Shown: in pieces, positions 34,764-45,425 of the stretch
How positions within the stretch are numbered: the stretch's first letter is position 1
How the letters are laid out: every line of letters starts with the position of its first letter
DNA from: Deinococcus rubellus
Lineage (GTDB): Bacteria; Deinococcota; Deinococci; Deinococcales; Deinococcaceae
Assembly: GCF_025244745.1 (NCBI RefSeq)
Contig: NZ_CP104213.1
Span: forward strand, 1,514,001-1,578,000
Reading direction: 5' to 3'
DNA length: 64,000 nt
Position numbers and translations under genes: made by a program
The notes under the pieces: model-generated
What the model was told of the DNA's origin: nothing
The model's database searches: none
Seen by the model: only the letters and a program-made list of their open reading frames with translations

Positions 34764-35912
34764 GTGGAGCAGGGGGCGAGAAGCTGCCGCCCTCGTAGCG
34801 GCCCCGGCGTGACGCCCCGCACCATTCCCGATCTGCTGGCCGGGCTGTGGCGCTTGCCCTGGCTGCGGCTGCTGGTGTACCTGATCCTGCTGGTGCTGGT
34901 GCTGGTGCTGGCCCGGTCGCTGACCAGCGTGCTCGTCACTGCTCTGGTGGCTTACACCCTGGCTTTTCTAGTCAACCCGCTGCTGGGCTGGCTCCAGCGC
35001 CGGAAAGTGCCGCGTCCGCTGGGGGTGCTGCTGGTGCTGGTGGTGCTGCTGGCCGTCACTGCGCTGCTGAGCTGGACCGTGCTGGCCCAGGTGGTTGTCC
35101 TGGTGGGTCAGTTGCCCGCGCTAATTCCCCGCCTGCCCGATCTGATCGGGGGGCTGCTGACCCGGCTGAGCGGCGTGCCGGGTCTGGAGAACGCCCAGCA
35201 GCAACTCACCACCTTTCTGACCGCGCAGGCCCAGCAGCTCAGCACCCATCTGGGGCCGACCCTGCAGCGCCTGTTCACGTCGGGCAGCACTGTGCTGGGC
35301 GGGGTGGTCAGCGCCGTGGGCTGGATCGGTCAGGGCGCGCTGATCGTGATTCTGAGCGCGTATTTCATGCTCGACTACGAGCGGGTGGGGCAGGGGCTGA
35401 TGCGGGTGTTGCCGCTGACCTGGCAGCCGGGGGCGCGCCAGATCTCCTGCGATGTCGGTGAGTCGTTCGGCGGTTACCTGCGCGGACAGTTGCTGGTGGG
35501 CCTGGCAGTGGGCGTGCTGGTGGCGCTGGGACTTCTGGCACTGGGCATTCCCAATGCGCTGGCGATTGGTCTGCTGGCGGCGGTGCTGGACATCGTGCCG
35601 TACCTGGGGCCGGTGATCGCCGCGCTGCCTGCCGTGCTGCTGGCCCTGCCCAGCGGCTGGATCACGGTGCTGCTGGTCATCGGGGTGTTTGTCGTCGCCA
35701 ACCAGATTGAGGGCAATTTTCTCTCGCCGTACATCCTCGGCAAAACCACCGATCTGAGTTCGGCGGCGGTGCTGCTCTCCATCCTGGCGGGCCTGACCCT
35801 GGGCGGTCTGGTCGGCGCGGTGCTGGCGATTCCGGTGGTCACGCTGCTCAAGAAATGGACCGAGCGTTACTGGCTGCCCAGCACCGCCCACGACGCGCCC
35901 CCGAAGCCCTGA
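34764..35912 (+). CDS. AI-2E transporter (PerM) family permease
   Basis: The 382-residue polytopic membrane protein has the family layout: two N-terminal hydrophobic segments, a central amphipathic region (about residues 120-185), and a C-terminal bundle with GFGGYLRG-like ESFGGYLRGQLLVG, PYLGPVIAALPA and NQIEGNFLSPYILG. Members export small molecules or exchange ions; the substrate is unknown. The GTG at 34764 has AGAGGAA upstream; a second GTG at 34809 (VTPRTIPDLL) is also possible. Confidence 0.82.
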   Translation: MEQGARSCRPRSGPGVTPRTIPDLLAGLWRLPWLRLLVYLILLVLVLVLARSLTSVLVTALVAYTLAFLVNPLLGWLQRRKVPRPLGVLLVLVVLLAVTALLSWTVLAQVVVLVGQLPALIPRLPDLIGGLLTRLSGVPGLENAQQQLTTFLTAQAQQLSTHLGPTLQRLFTSGSTVLGGVVSAVGWIGQGALIVILSAYFMLDYERVGQGLMRVLPLTWQPGARQISCDVGESFGGYLRGQLLVGLAVGVLVALGLLALGIPNALAIGLLAAVLDIVPYLGPVIAALPAVLLALPSGWITVLLVIGVFVVANQIEGNFLSPYILGKTTDLSSAAVLLSILAGLTLGGLVGAVLAIPVVTLLKKWTERYWLPSTAHDAPPKP

Positions 35913-35954
35913 GCCGCTCCTGAAATGCTGCTCAGCTGTGCTAGCCTCGCCCCC

Positions 35955-36758
35955 ATGATTGTGGTGAAAGTCGGCGGCAGCGCCGGTATCGATTACGACG
36001 CGGTGTGCGCTGATCTGGCTCAACTGTGGCACAGCGGGAAAAAACTCATTCTCGTTCATGGCGGCAGCGGTGAGACCAACCGGGTGGCCGGACTGCTGGG
36101 CCATCCGCCCCGCTTCATCACCAGTCCCAGCGGGTACACCTCGCGCTTCACTGACCGCCAAACGCTTGAAATCTTCGAGATGGTCTACTGCGGCAAGATC
36201 AACAAGGGCATCGTGGAGCGGTTGCAGCGCCTGGGCGTCAATGCGGTGGGCCTGTCGGGCCTGGACGGGCGCATCTTCGAGGGCAAGCACAAGGACAGCG
36301 TGCGCTCCGTCGAGAACGGCAAGGTGAAGGTGCTGCGCGGCGACCACACCGGCACTGTCGAGAAGGTCAACACCCAGCTGATCGAGTTGCTGCTCGGCGC
36401 GGGCTACCTGCCGGTGCTGACCCCGCCTGCCGCCAGTTACGAGGGCGTGGCCATCAATGTGGACGGGGACCGGGCCGCCGCCGCGCTGGCTGTGGCCATG
36501 AAAGCCGAGGCCATGCTGCTCCTCTCCAACGTGCCGGGCCTGCTGCGCGACTTTCCCGACGAGGCCAGCCTGATTCGCTCGATTCCGGCGGCTGATGTGG
36601 AAAGTTACCTAGAGTTCGCCCAGGACCGCATGAAGAAGAAGGTGCTGGGCGCGGCGGAAGCGGTGGCGGGCGGGGTGGGCCGGGTCATTTTCGGCGACGC
36701 CCGCGCCGGACAGCCGATCAGCGCTGCGCTGGCCGGAGCCGGGACCGTGGTGCAGTAG
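35955..36758 (+). CDS. lysZ: [LysW]-aminoadipate kinase
   Basis: LysZ phosphorylates LysW-bound alpha-aminoadipate in the aminoadipate route to lysine. The 267-residue amino-acid kinase closely matches my memory of the Thermus thermophilus enzyme: [44 protein letters not shown] and [13 protein letters not shown] 35955 follows TAGCCT (35942-35947) by 7 bases; the longer frame is excluded. ArgB is the nearest alternative, but the EIFEMVYCG and GHPPRF stretches favour LysZ. The LysW carrier is not in this window. Confidence 0.9.
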   Translation: MIVVKVGGSAGIDYDAVCADLAQLWHSGKKLILVHGGSGETNRVAGLLGHPPRFITSPSGYTSRFTDRQTLEIFEMVYCGKINKGIVERLQRLGVNAVGLSGLDGRIFEGKHKDSVRSVENGKVKVLRGDHTGTVEKVNTQLIELLLGAGYLPVLTPPAASYEGVAINVDGDRAAAALAVAMKAEAMLLLSNVPGLLRDFPDEASLIRSIPAADVESYLEFAQDRMKKKVLGAAEAVAGGVGRVIFGDARAGQPISAALAGAGTVVQ

Positions 36759-36805
36759 GTGAGAGTCGCGGCAACGAACGCCCGTCTGGGCGCGTATCTC
36801 GAAGT

Positions 36806-37159
36806 ATGACTTACGGCAGAACGGCCCACACCAGCGAACTGATCGTCACGACCACCAACGACCTCGAAGGCTTCCGGGTGGTGCGGCACATCGGCGTGGT
36901 ACGCGGCCTGACGGTGCGTTCCCGCAGCGTGCTGGGCAATCTCGGCGCGTCCTTGCAGACTATTCTGGGCGGCAACATCACCATCTATTCCGAACTGGCC
37001 GAGAAGGCGCGCGGCGAGGCCTACGACCTGATGGCGCAGCATGCCCGTGAACTTGGCGCGAACGCAGTACTGGCGATGCGCTACGACGCCAACGAGATCA
37101 CCGACGGCGTTACGGAAGTGCTGGCCTACGGCACGGCGGTCACGGTTGAGCCGCGCTGA
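36806..37159 (+). CDS. YbjQ/UPF0145 family protein
   Basis: The 117-residue protein is a full-length member of UPF0145: [22 protein letters not shown] at the start, [18 protein letters not shown] in the middle and [14 protein letters not shown] near the end. The fold is a heavy-metal-binding-like pentamer domain with no proven function. It lies 47 bases after lysZ on the same strand and overlaps the next small gene. Confidence 0.87.
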   Translation: MTYGRTAHTSELIVTTTNDLEGFRVVRHIGVVRGLTVRSRSVLGNLGASLQTILGGNITIYSELAEKARGEAYDLMAQHARELGANAVLAMRYDANEITDGVTEVLAYGTAVTVEPR

Positions 37160-37481
37160 AGGCCAGCGTCCAACGCCCGACTTATCGGCCCCCGAATTGC
37201 TGGCATTCCTGGGTGCACGCGGCGGGCAGGAATACTCGGTGGCCCTGGTCACGCCCGCAGCGCCCGCCCGCAAAAAGGGTCAGGTGCCTGCCCCCGCGCC
37301 GCAGCGCCCGCGCTACTGCTTCACCCTGCGCGGCGCGGCGGTGGAGGCCACCGGCCCCGCCGGACTGACCCGCCAGCTCTCACAGGCCGCCTTCTTGCAG
37401 GTGTTCGGCGCTCACCGCTTTGCCGAGCTGACACCCACCGGGCAGCTCAGCGACCTCGGCCCACTGTTTGCTGCCCCCTGA
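37146..37481 (+). CDS. Small unrecognised protein
   Basis: The frame gives about 111 residues if translation starts at TTG 37146 within the end of the YbjQ gene. The sequence has a Pro/Ala-rich centre and short domain-like parts ([14 protein letters not shown], then [22 protein letters not shown]). I recognise no family. The start is uncertain because no ribosome binding site or -10 box is obvious. Confidence 0.5.
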   Translation: MSRAEGQRPTPDLSAPELLAFLGARGGQEYSVALVTPAAPARKKGQVPAPAPQRPRYCFTLRGAAVEATGPAGLTRQLSQAAFLQVFGAHRFAELTPTGQLSDLGPLFAAP

Positions 37482-37580
37482 CGGGCAGGCCCTGATCAAT
37501 GTGTTGGAAAGCCATGAACACCTGGCGGCGGCAGAATGTTAAGCTGGGTTCAGAGTGAATAGAGCCAGGACAAATCCAGA

Positions 37581-38306
37581 ATGATTCAGGGTCTCTTTTC
37601 AGATGTGCCGCTGATCGGCGTGCTGTCGCTGCTCCATGAAACCGGGCAGACCGGCGTGCTGGACGTGGACGCCGAATTGCCGTTCACGGTGGCCTTTGCG
37701 CGTGGGCAGGTGGTCGAAGGCGGCATCCTCGACTGGACGGGCCTCGACGCCCTGCATGCCAGCCCGATGCTGCCGACCAGCGGCAGTTTCTCGTACATGC
37801 GCCGCGACGTGACTGGCAGCGCCATCTCGCCCTTCGAGCAGTTCACCACCGACTGGGCGCGCATCAGTGACGAGTGGGCGCAGATCGGCACGGTGATCAG
37901 TAGCCCCAGCGTGGTGCTCAGCGGCCCGATGCCCCTGTTCGATCAGGAAAAGGGCCGCAGCGTGCGCGCCGCCGCCCGCGACGCGGGATTGCCGCTGTTC
38001 GAGGTGGCCGCCCGCGCCGCCGACGCCGTGCAGGCGGGCAAGTTGCGTCCCACCGGACGCTACGCCTGGTACGGCCTGCGGCTCAACCACCAGGGCCAGC
38101 GCCAGAGTGCTCTGGCACGCGCCCTCAACGGCAATCTCAACCTCGGCGAGATCGTCGAGCGCGGCTTCTCGCCCAGCGAGGTGCGCGCCTATCTGATGGC
38201 CGAGATTCGAATGGGCCTGCGCTTTTCCGGCAGTGGCTGGGTACTGCGCGACCTGATCTGGGAGACCGAGCGCGAAACCCACGCCAGCAGCGACTTCATG
38301 CTTTAA
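37581..38306 (+). CDS. DUF4388 domain protein
   Basis: The 241-residue protein opens with a DUF4388 (PATAN-like) domain: LFSDVPLIGVLSLLHETGQTG, then VAFARGQVVEGGI, ending near residue 75. The C-terminal part is helical (ARNGNLNLGEIVERGFSPSEVR-like ALNGNLNLGEIVERGF). DUF4388 occurs in regulatory proteins of Deinococcus, cyanobacteria and myxobacteria next to response regulators and motility genes. No partner is adjacent. Confidence 0.75.
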   Translation: MIQGLFSDVPLIGVLSLLHETGQTGVLDVDAELPFTVAFARGQVVEGGILDWTGLDALHASPMLPTSGSFSYMRRDVTGSAISPFEQFTTDWARISDEWAQIGTVISSPSVVLSGPMPLFDQEKGRSVRAAARDAGLPLFEVAARAADAVQAGKLRPTGRYAWYGLRLNHQGQRQSALARALNGNLNLGEIVERGFSPSEVRAYLMAEIRMGLRFSGSGWVLRDLIWETERETHASSDFML

Positions 38307-38613
38307 GAGAACGTCTCATCTGTATGTTCGGTGACAGCCCATGAAGAGTGCTTCATGCGGCTGTTTTCTCGCACATTTAAGCCAGCTAAGCCAAAAGTAA
38401 TGCTCTCTTCAGTGTCTGCTGAAGGTTCACCCAGCGCTGCATGAGCCTCGTCTCAGCAATGCCCGGCGTGAAATCGCCACACTGTGACCGTACAACTCCA
38501 GACTACTGGCGATGGCGGATTTTTTCTGCGCGGGTTGAGATCTGTCCAGACCAAGACCCCAGAGAACATCCCCAGGACAGGCTGATCTGATCTCACTGTT
38601 TTAAGGAGCCCAT
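38307..38613. other. Intergenic region before the PRC-barrel gene
   Basis: The 307 bases hold the terminator at 38334-38367 and the ribosome binding site AAGGAG just before ATG 38614. I saw no gene and no copy of the palindromic radiation/desiccation response motif. Confidence 0.6.
38334..38367 (+). terminator. Intrinsic terminator of the DUF4388 gene
   Basis: A two-part stem (ACAGCC/GGCTGT and ATGAAG/CTTCAT) with a 4-base loop is followed by TTTT, 28 bases past the stop codon. Confidence 0.85.
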
Positions 38614-39483
38614 ATGACGCAGAGCAACATGAACCTGATTCGTCTGTCTGACCTTTCGCGCGACCAGAACTACAACTTCAGCGGTGACGGCGTTTACGAT
38701 CCCACCGGCTACATCGCCTACGGCATGAACGGTGACAAGATCGGCACCATCCGCGACGCGCTGGTGCAGTCCGATACGGGCCGCATCCAGTACTTCGTCG
38801 TGGACGCGGGCGGCTGGTTCAGCTCCAAGGAAGTGCTGGTGCCGGTGGGCCACAGCCGCCTGGAGAACGACGGCGTGTACTTTGACGAGCTGAGCAAGGA
38901 CCAGGTGGGTGGCCTGCGCGCCTACAACGTCAACGAGACCTACGGCGACGAGTACCGCGAGTCCGATGAGCGCGTCCTGCGCGGCGTGGACAAGAACCCG
39001 GCGCTGGCCACCGACACGGCGGCGCGTACCAACTACCAGGAGAAGGCTTACAAGACCCCCGACAAGCTGCAACTGCTCGAGGAGCGTCTGGTCGTCGCCA
39101 AGGACCGCTTCAAGGCGGGCAGCGTCGAGATCGGCAAGCACGTCGAGACGCATCAGGAAAACGTCAACGTGGCCTTGCAGCGCGAGGAAGTCGTTATCGA
39201 GCGTCATACCGTGACCGATGCCCGCCCGGTGGACGGCGCAGTGCTGGGTGCCGACAGCAAGACCATGAACATCGATCTGGAAGCCGAGCGTGCCAACGTC
39301 AGCAAGCAGGCGTATGTCACCGAGGAGATCAGCGTCGGCAAGCGCACCGTGACCGACAACCAGACCGTCAGTGAGACGATTGGCCGCGAGGTGCTGGACG
39401 TCAACAAGACTGGCGACGTGCGTCTAGAGAATGGTGACACCACCATGACCGAGACCAAGACCGACACCAGCCGCAAGATCTGA
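38614..39483 (+). CDS. PRC-barrel and DUF2382 (YsnF/AvaK-like) stress protein
   Basis: The 289-residue protein joins an N-terminal PRC-barrel (about residues 28-90: [27 protein letters not shown]) to a C-terminal DUF2382 region (about 150-280) with repeated ELxVxK-like strands: [26 protein letters not shown] and [15 protein letters not shown]. Family members are linked to general stress but have no proven activity. AAGGAG lies 7 bases before the ATG. A second DUF2382 gene follows, so the pair is probably co-regulated. Confidence 0.88.
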   Translation: MTQSNMNLIRLSDLSRDQNYNFSGDGVYDPTGYIAYGMNGDKIGTIRDALVQSDTGRIQYFVVDAGGWFSSKEVLVPVGHSRLENDGVYFDELSKDQVGGLRAYNVNETYGDEYRESDERVLRGVDKNPALATDTAARTNYQEKAYKTPDKLQLLEERLVVAKDRFKAGSVEIGKHVETHQENVNVALQREEVVIERHTVTDARPVDGAVLGADSKTMNIDLEAERANVSKQAYVTEEISVGKRTVTDNQTVSETIGREVLDVNKTGDVRLENGDTTMTETKTDTSRKI

Positions 39484-39582
39484 GGAAAAGCGCCGCAACT
39501 TTCCGCGCAGGTTGCTGCGCTGCGCCGGGGTGGGGACATAGTTCCCTGCCCCGCTTCTGTTCTCACTTTATCAGGAGTCGTC

Positions 39583-40197
39583 ATGGCCAGTTCCGATTAC
39601 AGTCCCGAAGACCTTCAGCCCACTGACCCGTTGGATCCGTCCGCCGCTGTGACCATTCGCGAAGTCCGGGCACCCCGGCCCGTGACCACCCTGACTCTGC
39701 ATGAGGAGCGCGCTCTGGTCGCTGTCGAGCGCGGCGTGGGCGCTCAGATCACGGTCCAGAAGCGTGTTGTCGAGGAGGAAGTGCAGGTCTCGGTGATACT
39801 CAAGCGCGAGATTCTCGAACTGACCAGCGCCCCGGAAGGCGGCACCGTGAAATTCAACGGCGAGCTGCTGGAGCCGGGGCGTGTTTACCAGTTCATTCTG
39901 ACCGAGGAGCGGCCCGTCATCGCCCGCGAGGTCTATCCGGTGGAGCAGATCGAGATCCGCAAGGAATGGATCAGTGAGCAGCGCCAGCAGACCCTGACCC
40001 TGGGCCGCGAGGTGCTGGACATCAGCGGCCCGGCTGACCTGATCCGTGAGCAGACGCAGCCCGAACAGGACAGGTCGGCGGCCCGGCCGATTCTGGTGGG
40101 CCAGGAACCGGTCCTGACCACGCTGAACAAGGAGGGCGAGCCAGCTCAGGCCCTGCCGCCCGCCGACGACGCGCCGAACAACACTTCGGGCGGTTGA
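39583..40197 (+). CDS. DUF2382 domain protein
   Basis: The 204-residue protein has a DUF2382 region (about residues 35-155) with TLTLHEERALVAVERG, ITVQKRVVEEEVQVSVILKRE and EQIEIRKEWISEQRQQ. It lacks the PRC-barrel of its upstream neighbour. AGGAG lies 7 bases before the ATG. A hairpin with one mismatch (39489-39521) lies in the gap between the genes. Its stop codon overlaps the -35 element of the leucine leader promoter. Confidence 0.82.
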   Translation: MASSDYSPEDLQPTDPLDPSAAVTIREVRAPRPVTTLTLHEERALVAVERGVGAQITVQKRVVEEEVQVSVILKREILELTSAPEGGTVKFNGELLEPGRVYQFILTEERPVIAREVYPVEQIEIRKEWISEQRQQTLTLGREVLDISGPADLIREQTQPEQDRSAARPILVGQEPVLTTLNKEGEPAQALPPADDAPNNTSGG

Positions 40198-40222
40198 TTC
40201 GCCGCCTGCGAATGTGTACTAT
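40194..40222 (+). promoter_or_regulatory. Promoter of the leucine leader and leuA
   Basis: TTGATT (40194-40199) and TACTAT (40217-40222) are exactly 17 bases apart. Transcription should start near 40229-40230, at the first base of the leader peptide ATG. Confidence 0.78.
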
Positions 40223-40229
40223 GCCTGCA

Positions 40230-40292
40230 ATGCCAACAGTTCAGCAGGGCCGACTCCTTCTTCGCGTGCTTCCGGTTGGAATGCTGCGCTAG
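40230..40292 (+). CDS. leuL: Leucine leader peptide (attenuator)
   Basis: A 20-codon frame starts 7 bases after the TACTAT box. Codons 9-11 are three consecutive leucines (CTC CTT CTT), with further Leu at codons 14 and 19, ending in TAG at 40290-40292. An intrinsic terminator begins 19 bases later, and leuA follows. TTCCGG at 40270-40275, inside the leader, could pair with CCGGAA (40314-40319) of the terminator's 5' arm to form an antiterminator. This is the classical arrangement for leucine-dependent attenuation; expression is unproven. Confidence 0.7.
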   Translation: MPTVQQGRLLLRVLPVGMLR

Positions 40293-40310
40293 GTCGGTCT
40301 GCGCCCCCTT

Positions 40311-40345
40311 CCCCCGGAATGAGTGTCACTTCCGGGGGTTTTTTT
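40311..40345 (+). terminator. Attenuator terminator upstream of leuA
   Basis: A perfect 9-bp stem (CCCCCGGAA and TTCCGGGGG) with a 10-base loop is followed by seven T residues. It lies 80 bases before the leuA start and after the leucine leader peptide. Confidence 0.92.
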
Positions 40346-40424
40346 GGGTGGGTTGTTCTGTTTTGGTATGCTGCCGCCGTTCTCGTTTCCGTACTCCGCT
40401 TCAAGCTTATCAGGAGACTCCACC

Positions 40425-42017
<1,593 letters not shown>

Positions 42018-42039
42018 AGCGTTGAGCGGTGAGTCGTAG

Positions 42040-42069
42040 GAGGACCGCGAGTGGGTGCGGTCCTCTTTT
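42040..42069 (+). terminator. Intrinsic terminator of leuA
   Basis: A perfect 9-bp stem (GAGGACCGC and complement) with an 8-base loop is followed by TTTT, 23 bases past the leuA stop codon. Confidence 0.88.
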
Positions 42070-42206
42070 CTGGATGGGGTCATCGTCCAGGCCACGCCAT
42101 CAGCGGGGACCAGCATCGTGCCGAGTGCCGTTCAGACGAGGCCGAAGGTTACCGGAAACCGGGAATTTGTCAGACACGGCTCAGAACCTGGCGCTTATCA
42201 TGGGGC

Positions 42207-43322
42207 GTGGCGGCCCACGACTTCAGCCTTCATCTGCCCGCCTACGATCCTTACGGTGAGGCGGTGCGGCGGCGGCTCTATATCGGCGCGGTCTCCTTCG
42301 GTGTTCTGCTGCTGGGTGGAAGCGTCGCCTTGCAGTGGTGGCTGAACCTGCGAGAACCTTATCTGCTCTATATCGCGCCGCTACTCCTGATCCTCGGTCT
42401 GGCGGATTTGTGGTGGCTGCTGACGAAGAGGTCACTGGCTGTTGCCGAGATTGTGGGAATCGGGGTGCTGGCCGCCGCGACGGTTGTGCATGTGGCGCTG
42501 GTCAGCCTGGGGCCGCAGCCGCAGGGCGCTTACCCGAACAGTGGCCCCTACTGGACAGTGGTCTGCGTTTGTACACTGGCTTTTCTGGCCCTGCCGCCGC
42601 GCCGCGCCGCTACCTTCAATCTGGCGTTCGTGGTTCTGGCGGTTGCGGTGCCCTGGGTCTTGCCGGGTAGTCAGGTCAGTCATTTTGCCGCCGGACTGGT
42701 GCGGTTGCAGCTCAACGCCGTGATCGTGGTGCTGCTGATCTGGGGCCTGGCGTGGTTTCGCGCCCAGCACGCCAGCCAGGCGGAGACCCAGGAACTGCTG
42801 CGCCAGATGGCCTTCACGGACGCTCTGACCCGGCTGCCTAACCGCCGCGCCGTCTACCCGGCGGTGGACGCCCTTTTATCGGACGCGGCGCGGGGTCAGA
42901 GCGGGTCTCTTTTTCTGGTGGACCTCGATCACTTCAAACGCATCAACGACCAGTACGGGCATAGCGTCGGCGACGAGGTGCTGGTGGCGGCGGGGCAGGT
43001 GCTGCGAAACTGCGCCGCTGAAGTCGGCGCGAATCCGCCCACGGTGGGGCGCTGGGGCGGCGAGGAATTTATCGTGGTGATGCCGGGCACGACGCCCGAA
43101 AGTGCCCGAGTGCGCGCCGAGCAACTGCTCGCGGAGTTCCGTGCCTGGTCCTGGCCGCACGGCCTGCGGGTCACCGTGAGCATCGGGTCGAGCAGCGTCC
43201 GCAGCGGTGAGGAATTCAGCGCTCTGCTGGCCCGCGCCGACGAGGCCATGTACGCGGCCAAGTCGGCAGGCCGTGACCGGGCCGTGGCGTCCGGCAGTGC
43301 GGCCCTGGTCTTTCCGCATTGA
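42207..43322 (+). CDS. Membrane-bound diguanylate cyclase
   Basis: The 371-residue protein has about six N-terminal membrane helices (to residue 185) and a C-terminal GGDEF domain: FTDALTRLPNRRAV, FLVDLDHFKRINDQYGHSVGD and the active-site RWGGEEF. It should make cyclic di-GMP. The RxxD inhibitory site expected five residues before GGEEF is absent, so feedback inhibition is unlikely. I chose GTG 42207 because TATCAT (42196-42201) lies 5 bases upstream; the longer frame would add 52 residues spanning the leuA terminator. Confidence 0.87.
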   Translation: MAAHDFSLHLPAYDPYGEAVRRRLYIGAVSFGVLLLGGSVALQWWLNLREPYLLYIAPLLLILGLADLWWLLTKRSLAVAEIVGIGVLAAATVVHVALVSLGPQPQGAYPNSGPYWTVVCVCTLAFLALPPRRAATFNLAFVVLAVAVPWVLPGSQVSHFAAGLVRLQLNAVIVVLLIWGLAWFRAQHASQAETQELLRQMAFTDALTRLPNRRAVYPAVDALLSDAARGQSGSLFLVDLDHFKRINDQYGHSVGDEVLVAAGQVLRNCAAEVGANPPTVGRWGGEEFIVVMPGTTPESARVRAEQLLAEFRAWSWPHGLRVTVSIGSSSVRSGEEFSALLARADEAMYAAKSAGRDRAVASGSAALVFPH

Positions 43323-43385
43323 ACCCGGCCCGGTCTTGTCCGCCCCTTTCGCCTGTCCTGGTTCTTCTGTCAGACTGTCCTTATC

Positions 43386-43976
43386 ATGATTGCCGTTCTG
43401 ATTGTTCTGGTGGTGTTCGGCAGCATCTTCGGCGGCTCGGCGCTGATCACGTCCATTGCTGGACAAAACAAGCTGCGTCTCTTGCAGGAAAAGCGGGCCA
43501 TTGCCGAGCTGGAGACGGCGGCCAAGCGCCCCGCGCCGCTGCTTGCGCCCACGCTGAGCGATCCCCACGCTGCCCCAGTGCTGGCCCTGAAATTACCGGA
43601 GCCGCAGCGCAGCCAGGCCCTCGGCCTACTGTGTCAGATTCAGGACGCGCCCGCTGGCCTCGACGCCCGCAGCACCTACCTTGTCAAGCAGACCCAGGCC
43701 GATTACCTGCCGCAGACCCTGCGCGCCTACCTCGACCTCACGGACGGAGCACGGCAGCGGCTGGCCACACAGGGCATGGACGCCCAGACGCTGCTCTCGG
43801 AACAGCTTGACCTGATGACCCAGGGTGTGCGCGAGGCCCTGAAGCTCGATCACGCCGCCGCAGACCGGATGCTCACCCAGGGCCGGTTTCTGCGCGAGCG
43901 CTTTCAGGGGGCTGCGGAACTGGGCGAGTTGAGCCTGCCTGAACCCCACAGCCGGGTGCCGCTCGACAAGGTGTAG
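43386..43976 (+). CDS. Membrane-anchored protein of unknown function
   Basis: The 196-residue protein has one N-terminal membrane helix (IAVLIVLVVFGSIFGGSALI) and a cytoplasmic helical remainder with TYLVKQTQADYLPQTLRAYLDL and GMDAQTLLSEQLDLMTQGV. The YLPxTLxxYLxL stretch resembles helical regions seen near XpaC-type proteins, but I would not assign the family. It lies 63 bases after the diguanylate cyclase gene on the same strand. Confidence 0.6.
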   Translation: MIAVLIVLVVFGSIFGGSALITSIAGQNKLRLLQEKRAIAELETAAKRPAPLLAPTLSDPHAAPVLALKLPEPQRSQALGLLCQIQDAPAGLDARSTYLVKQTQADYLPQTLRAYLDLTDGARQRLATQGMDAQTLLSEQLDLMTQGVREALKLDHAAADRMLTQGRFLRERFQGAAELGELSLPEPHSRVPLDKV

Positions 43977-43988
43977 CCGGGGCTGCCG

Positions 43989-45425
43989 CTACGGCTGGGT
44001 CAGCACCAGCGCTCCGCGCCCCGGCACGCTGAAGGTCTGCGACTCGCCCACGACGTAGCGGTGGCCGCTCAGGGCGTCCAGGTAGCCCCCCGGCGTCAGG
44101 CCGCTCAGACTCAGATCGCTGGCGTCCTGGCCGGTATTCATCAGCACGTAGGCGTACGCGCCCGCGTCCTCACGGCGGTAGGCCAGCAGATCACCCTGGG
44201 CGTGCAGCACTGCGAAGCTGCCGCGCCGGAGGGCTTTGCTGGCGTGCCTGGCGGCGGTCAGGGTCTGAATCAGATGCAGGGTCTGACGGTCCCAGCTTTC
44301 CGGCTGGTCCCAGGGAAAGGCGCGGCGGCAGTCCGGGTCGGGGCCGCCGGGCAGGCCGATCTCGTCGCCGTAGTAGATGCAAGGCGCGCCGAGATAGGTC
44401 ATCTGAAAGATGGTCGCCAGCCGAAAGGCCGAGGCGTCGCCGCGCACCGCCGTCAGAAAGCGGGCGGTGTCGTGGCTGTCGAGCAGATTGAGCTGCGCCT
44501 GAATGACCTGCGGATCGTAAGACCGCGCCACCTCAGTCACGCGCTGGGCGAAGGTGGCGGTGTCCAGCGGCTCCAGATGTTCGATGCCGGACACTTCGTT
44601 CATGGCGTTGTCCAGCGTTCTGGCCCCGAAGTACGCCAGACAGGGGCGGGTGAAGTTGTAGTTCATCACCGCGTCGAACTGATCGCCCGAGAGCCAGCGC
44701 TGGGCGTCGCCCCAAATCTCGCCCACGATGTAGGCGTCGGGGTCGATGGCCTTAACCCGGCGGCGAAACTCCTGCCAGAACGAATCGTCGTCGATCTCGT
44801 TGGGCACGTCCAAGCGCCAGCCGTCGATGCCGAAACGCATCCAGTATTCGGCCACGCTCCACAGAAACTCGCGCACCGGGGAATTGGACGTGTTGAATTT
44901 GGGCAGCGCCCGGTTGCCCCACCAGGCGGCGTAGTTGGCCGGGTGCTGGTGCTCGTAGGGATAGAGCGGCCAGGCCTGGACATGAAACCAGTCGCGGTAG
45001 GCACTGTGTTCGCCCTGTTCGAGCAGGTCGTTGAACTGAAAGAACCCGCGCGAGGCGTGGTTGAACACCCCATCGAGGACCACCTTCATGCCGCGCGTGT
45101 GGGCCGCGTCGATCAGGGCATGCAGTGCCTCGTCGCCGCCCAGCATCGGATCGACCTTGAAGTAGTCGTGGGTGTGGTAGCGGTGGTTACTGGCCGACTG
45201 AAACACCGGGCAGAAGTAGAGCGCGTTGACACCCAGGCCCTGGATGTGGTCCAGGCGCTCGATGACGCCCCACAGATCGCCGCCCATGTAGTCGTGGAAG
45301 GTGGGCGCTTCTCCCCAGACTTGCAGGTGAAGATTCAGGTTCTGGCGGCCACTGCGGGCAAAGCGGTCGGGGAAGATCTGATAGAAGACGGCGTCTTTGA
45401 CCCATTCGGGCGTGCGGATACTCAC
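43989..45425 (-). CDS. Cytoplasmic GH13 glycosidase (cyclomaltodextrinase/neopullulanase-like)
   Basis: The 478-residue alpha-amylase superfamily enzyme has the catalytic residues Asp206 (GWRLDVPN), Glu236 (VGEIWGD) and Asp319 (LLDSHDT), and a short C-terminal beta domain. No signal peptide is present, so it acts on maltodextrins in the cytoplasm. The early [13 protein letters not shown] and the absence of a long N-terminal domain suggest the neopullulanase-like subgroup. GTG 45425 overlaps the upstream stop codon as GTGA, and TAGACT (45433-45438) lies 7 bases before it, giving a second, leaderless start of transcription. Confidence 0.88.
   Translation of the reverse strand: MSIRTPEWVKDAVFYQIFPDRFARSGRQNLNLHLQVWGEAPTFHDYMGGDLWGVIERLDHIQGLGVNALYFCPVFQSASNHRYHTHDYFKVDPMLGGDEALHALIDAAHTRGMKVVLDGVFNHASRGFFQFNDLLEQGEHSAYRDWFHVQAWPLYPYEHQHPANYAAWWGNRALPKFNTSNSPVREFLWSVAEYWMRFGIDGWRLDVPNEIDDDSFWQEFRRRVKAIDPDAYIVGEIWGDAQRWLSGDQFDAVMNYNFTRPCLAYFGARTLDNAMNEVSGIEHLEPLDTATFAQRVTEVARSYDPQVIQAQLNLLDSHDTARFLTAVRGDASAFRLATIFQMTYLGAPCIYYGDEIGLPGGPDPDCRRAFPWDQPESWDRQTLHLIQTLTAARHASKALRRGSFAVLHAQGDLLAYRREDAGAYAYVLMNTGQDASDLSLSGLTPGGYLDALSGHRYVVGESQTFSVPGRGALVLTQP

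Noticed and set aside
38307..38613. Radiation/desiccation response motif before the DUF2382 stress genes
   Set aside because: No long palindrome of that type is visible in the region.
40198..40424. T-box riboswitch upstream of leuA
   Set aside because: No T-box TGGNACCGCG sequence or specifier-loop layout; the leucine codons in a short frame explain the leader better.
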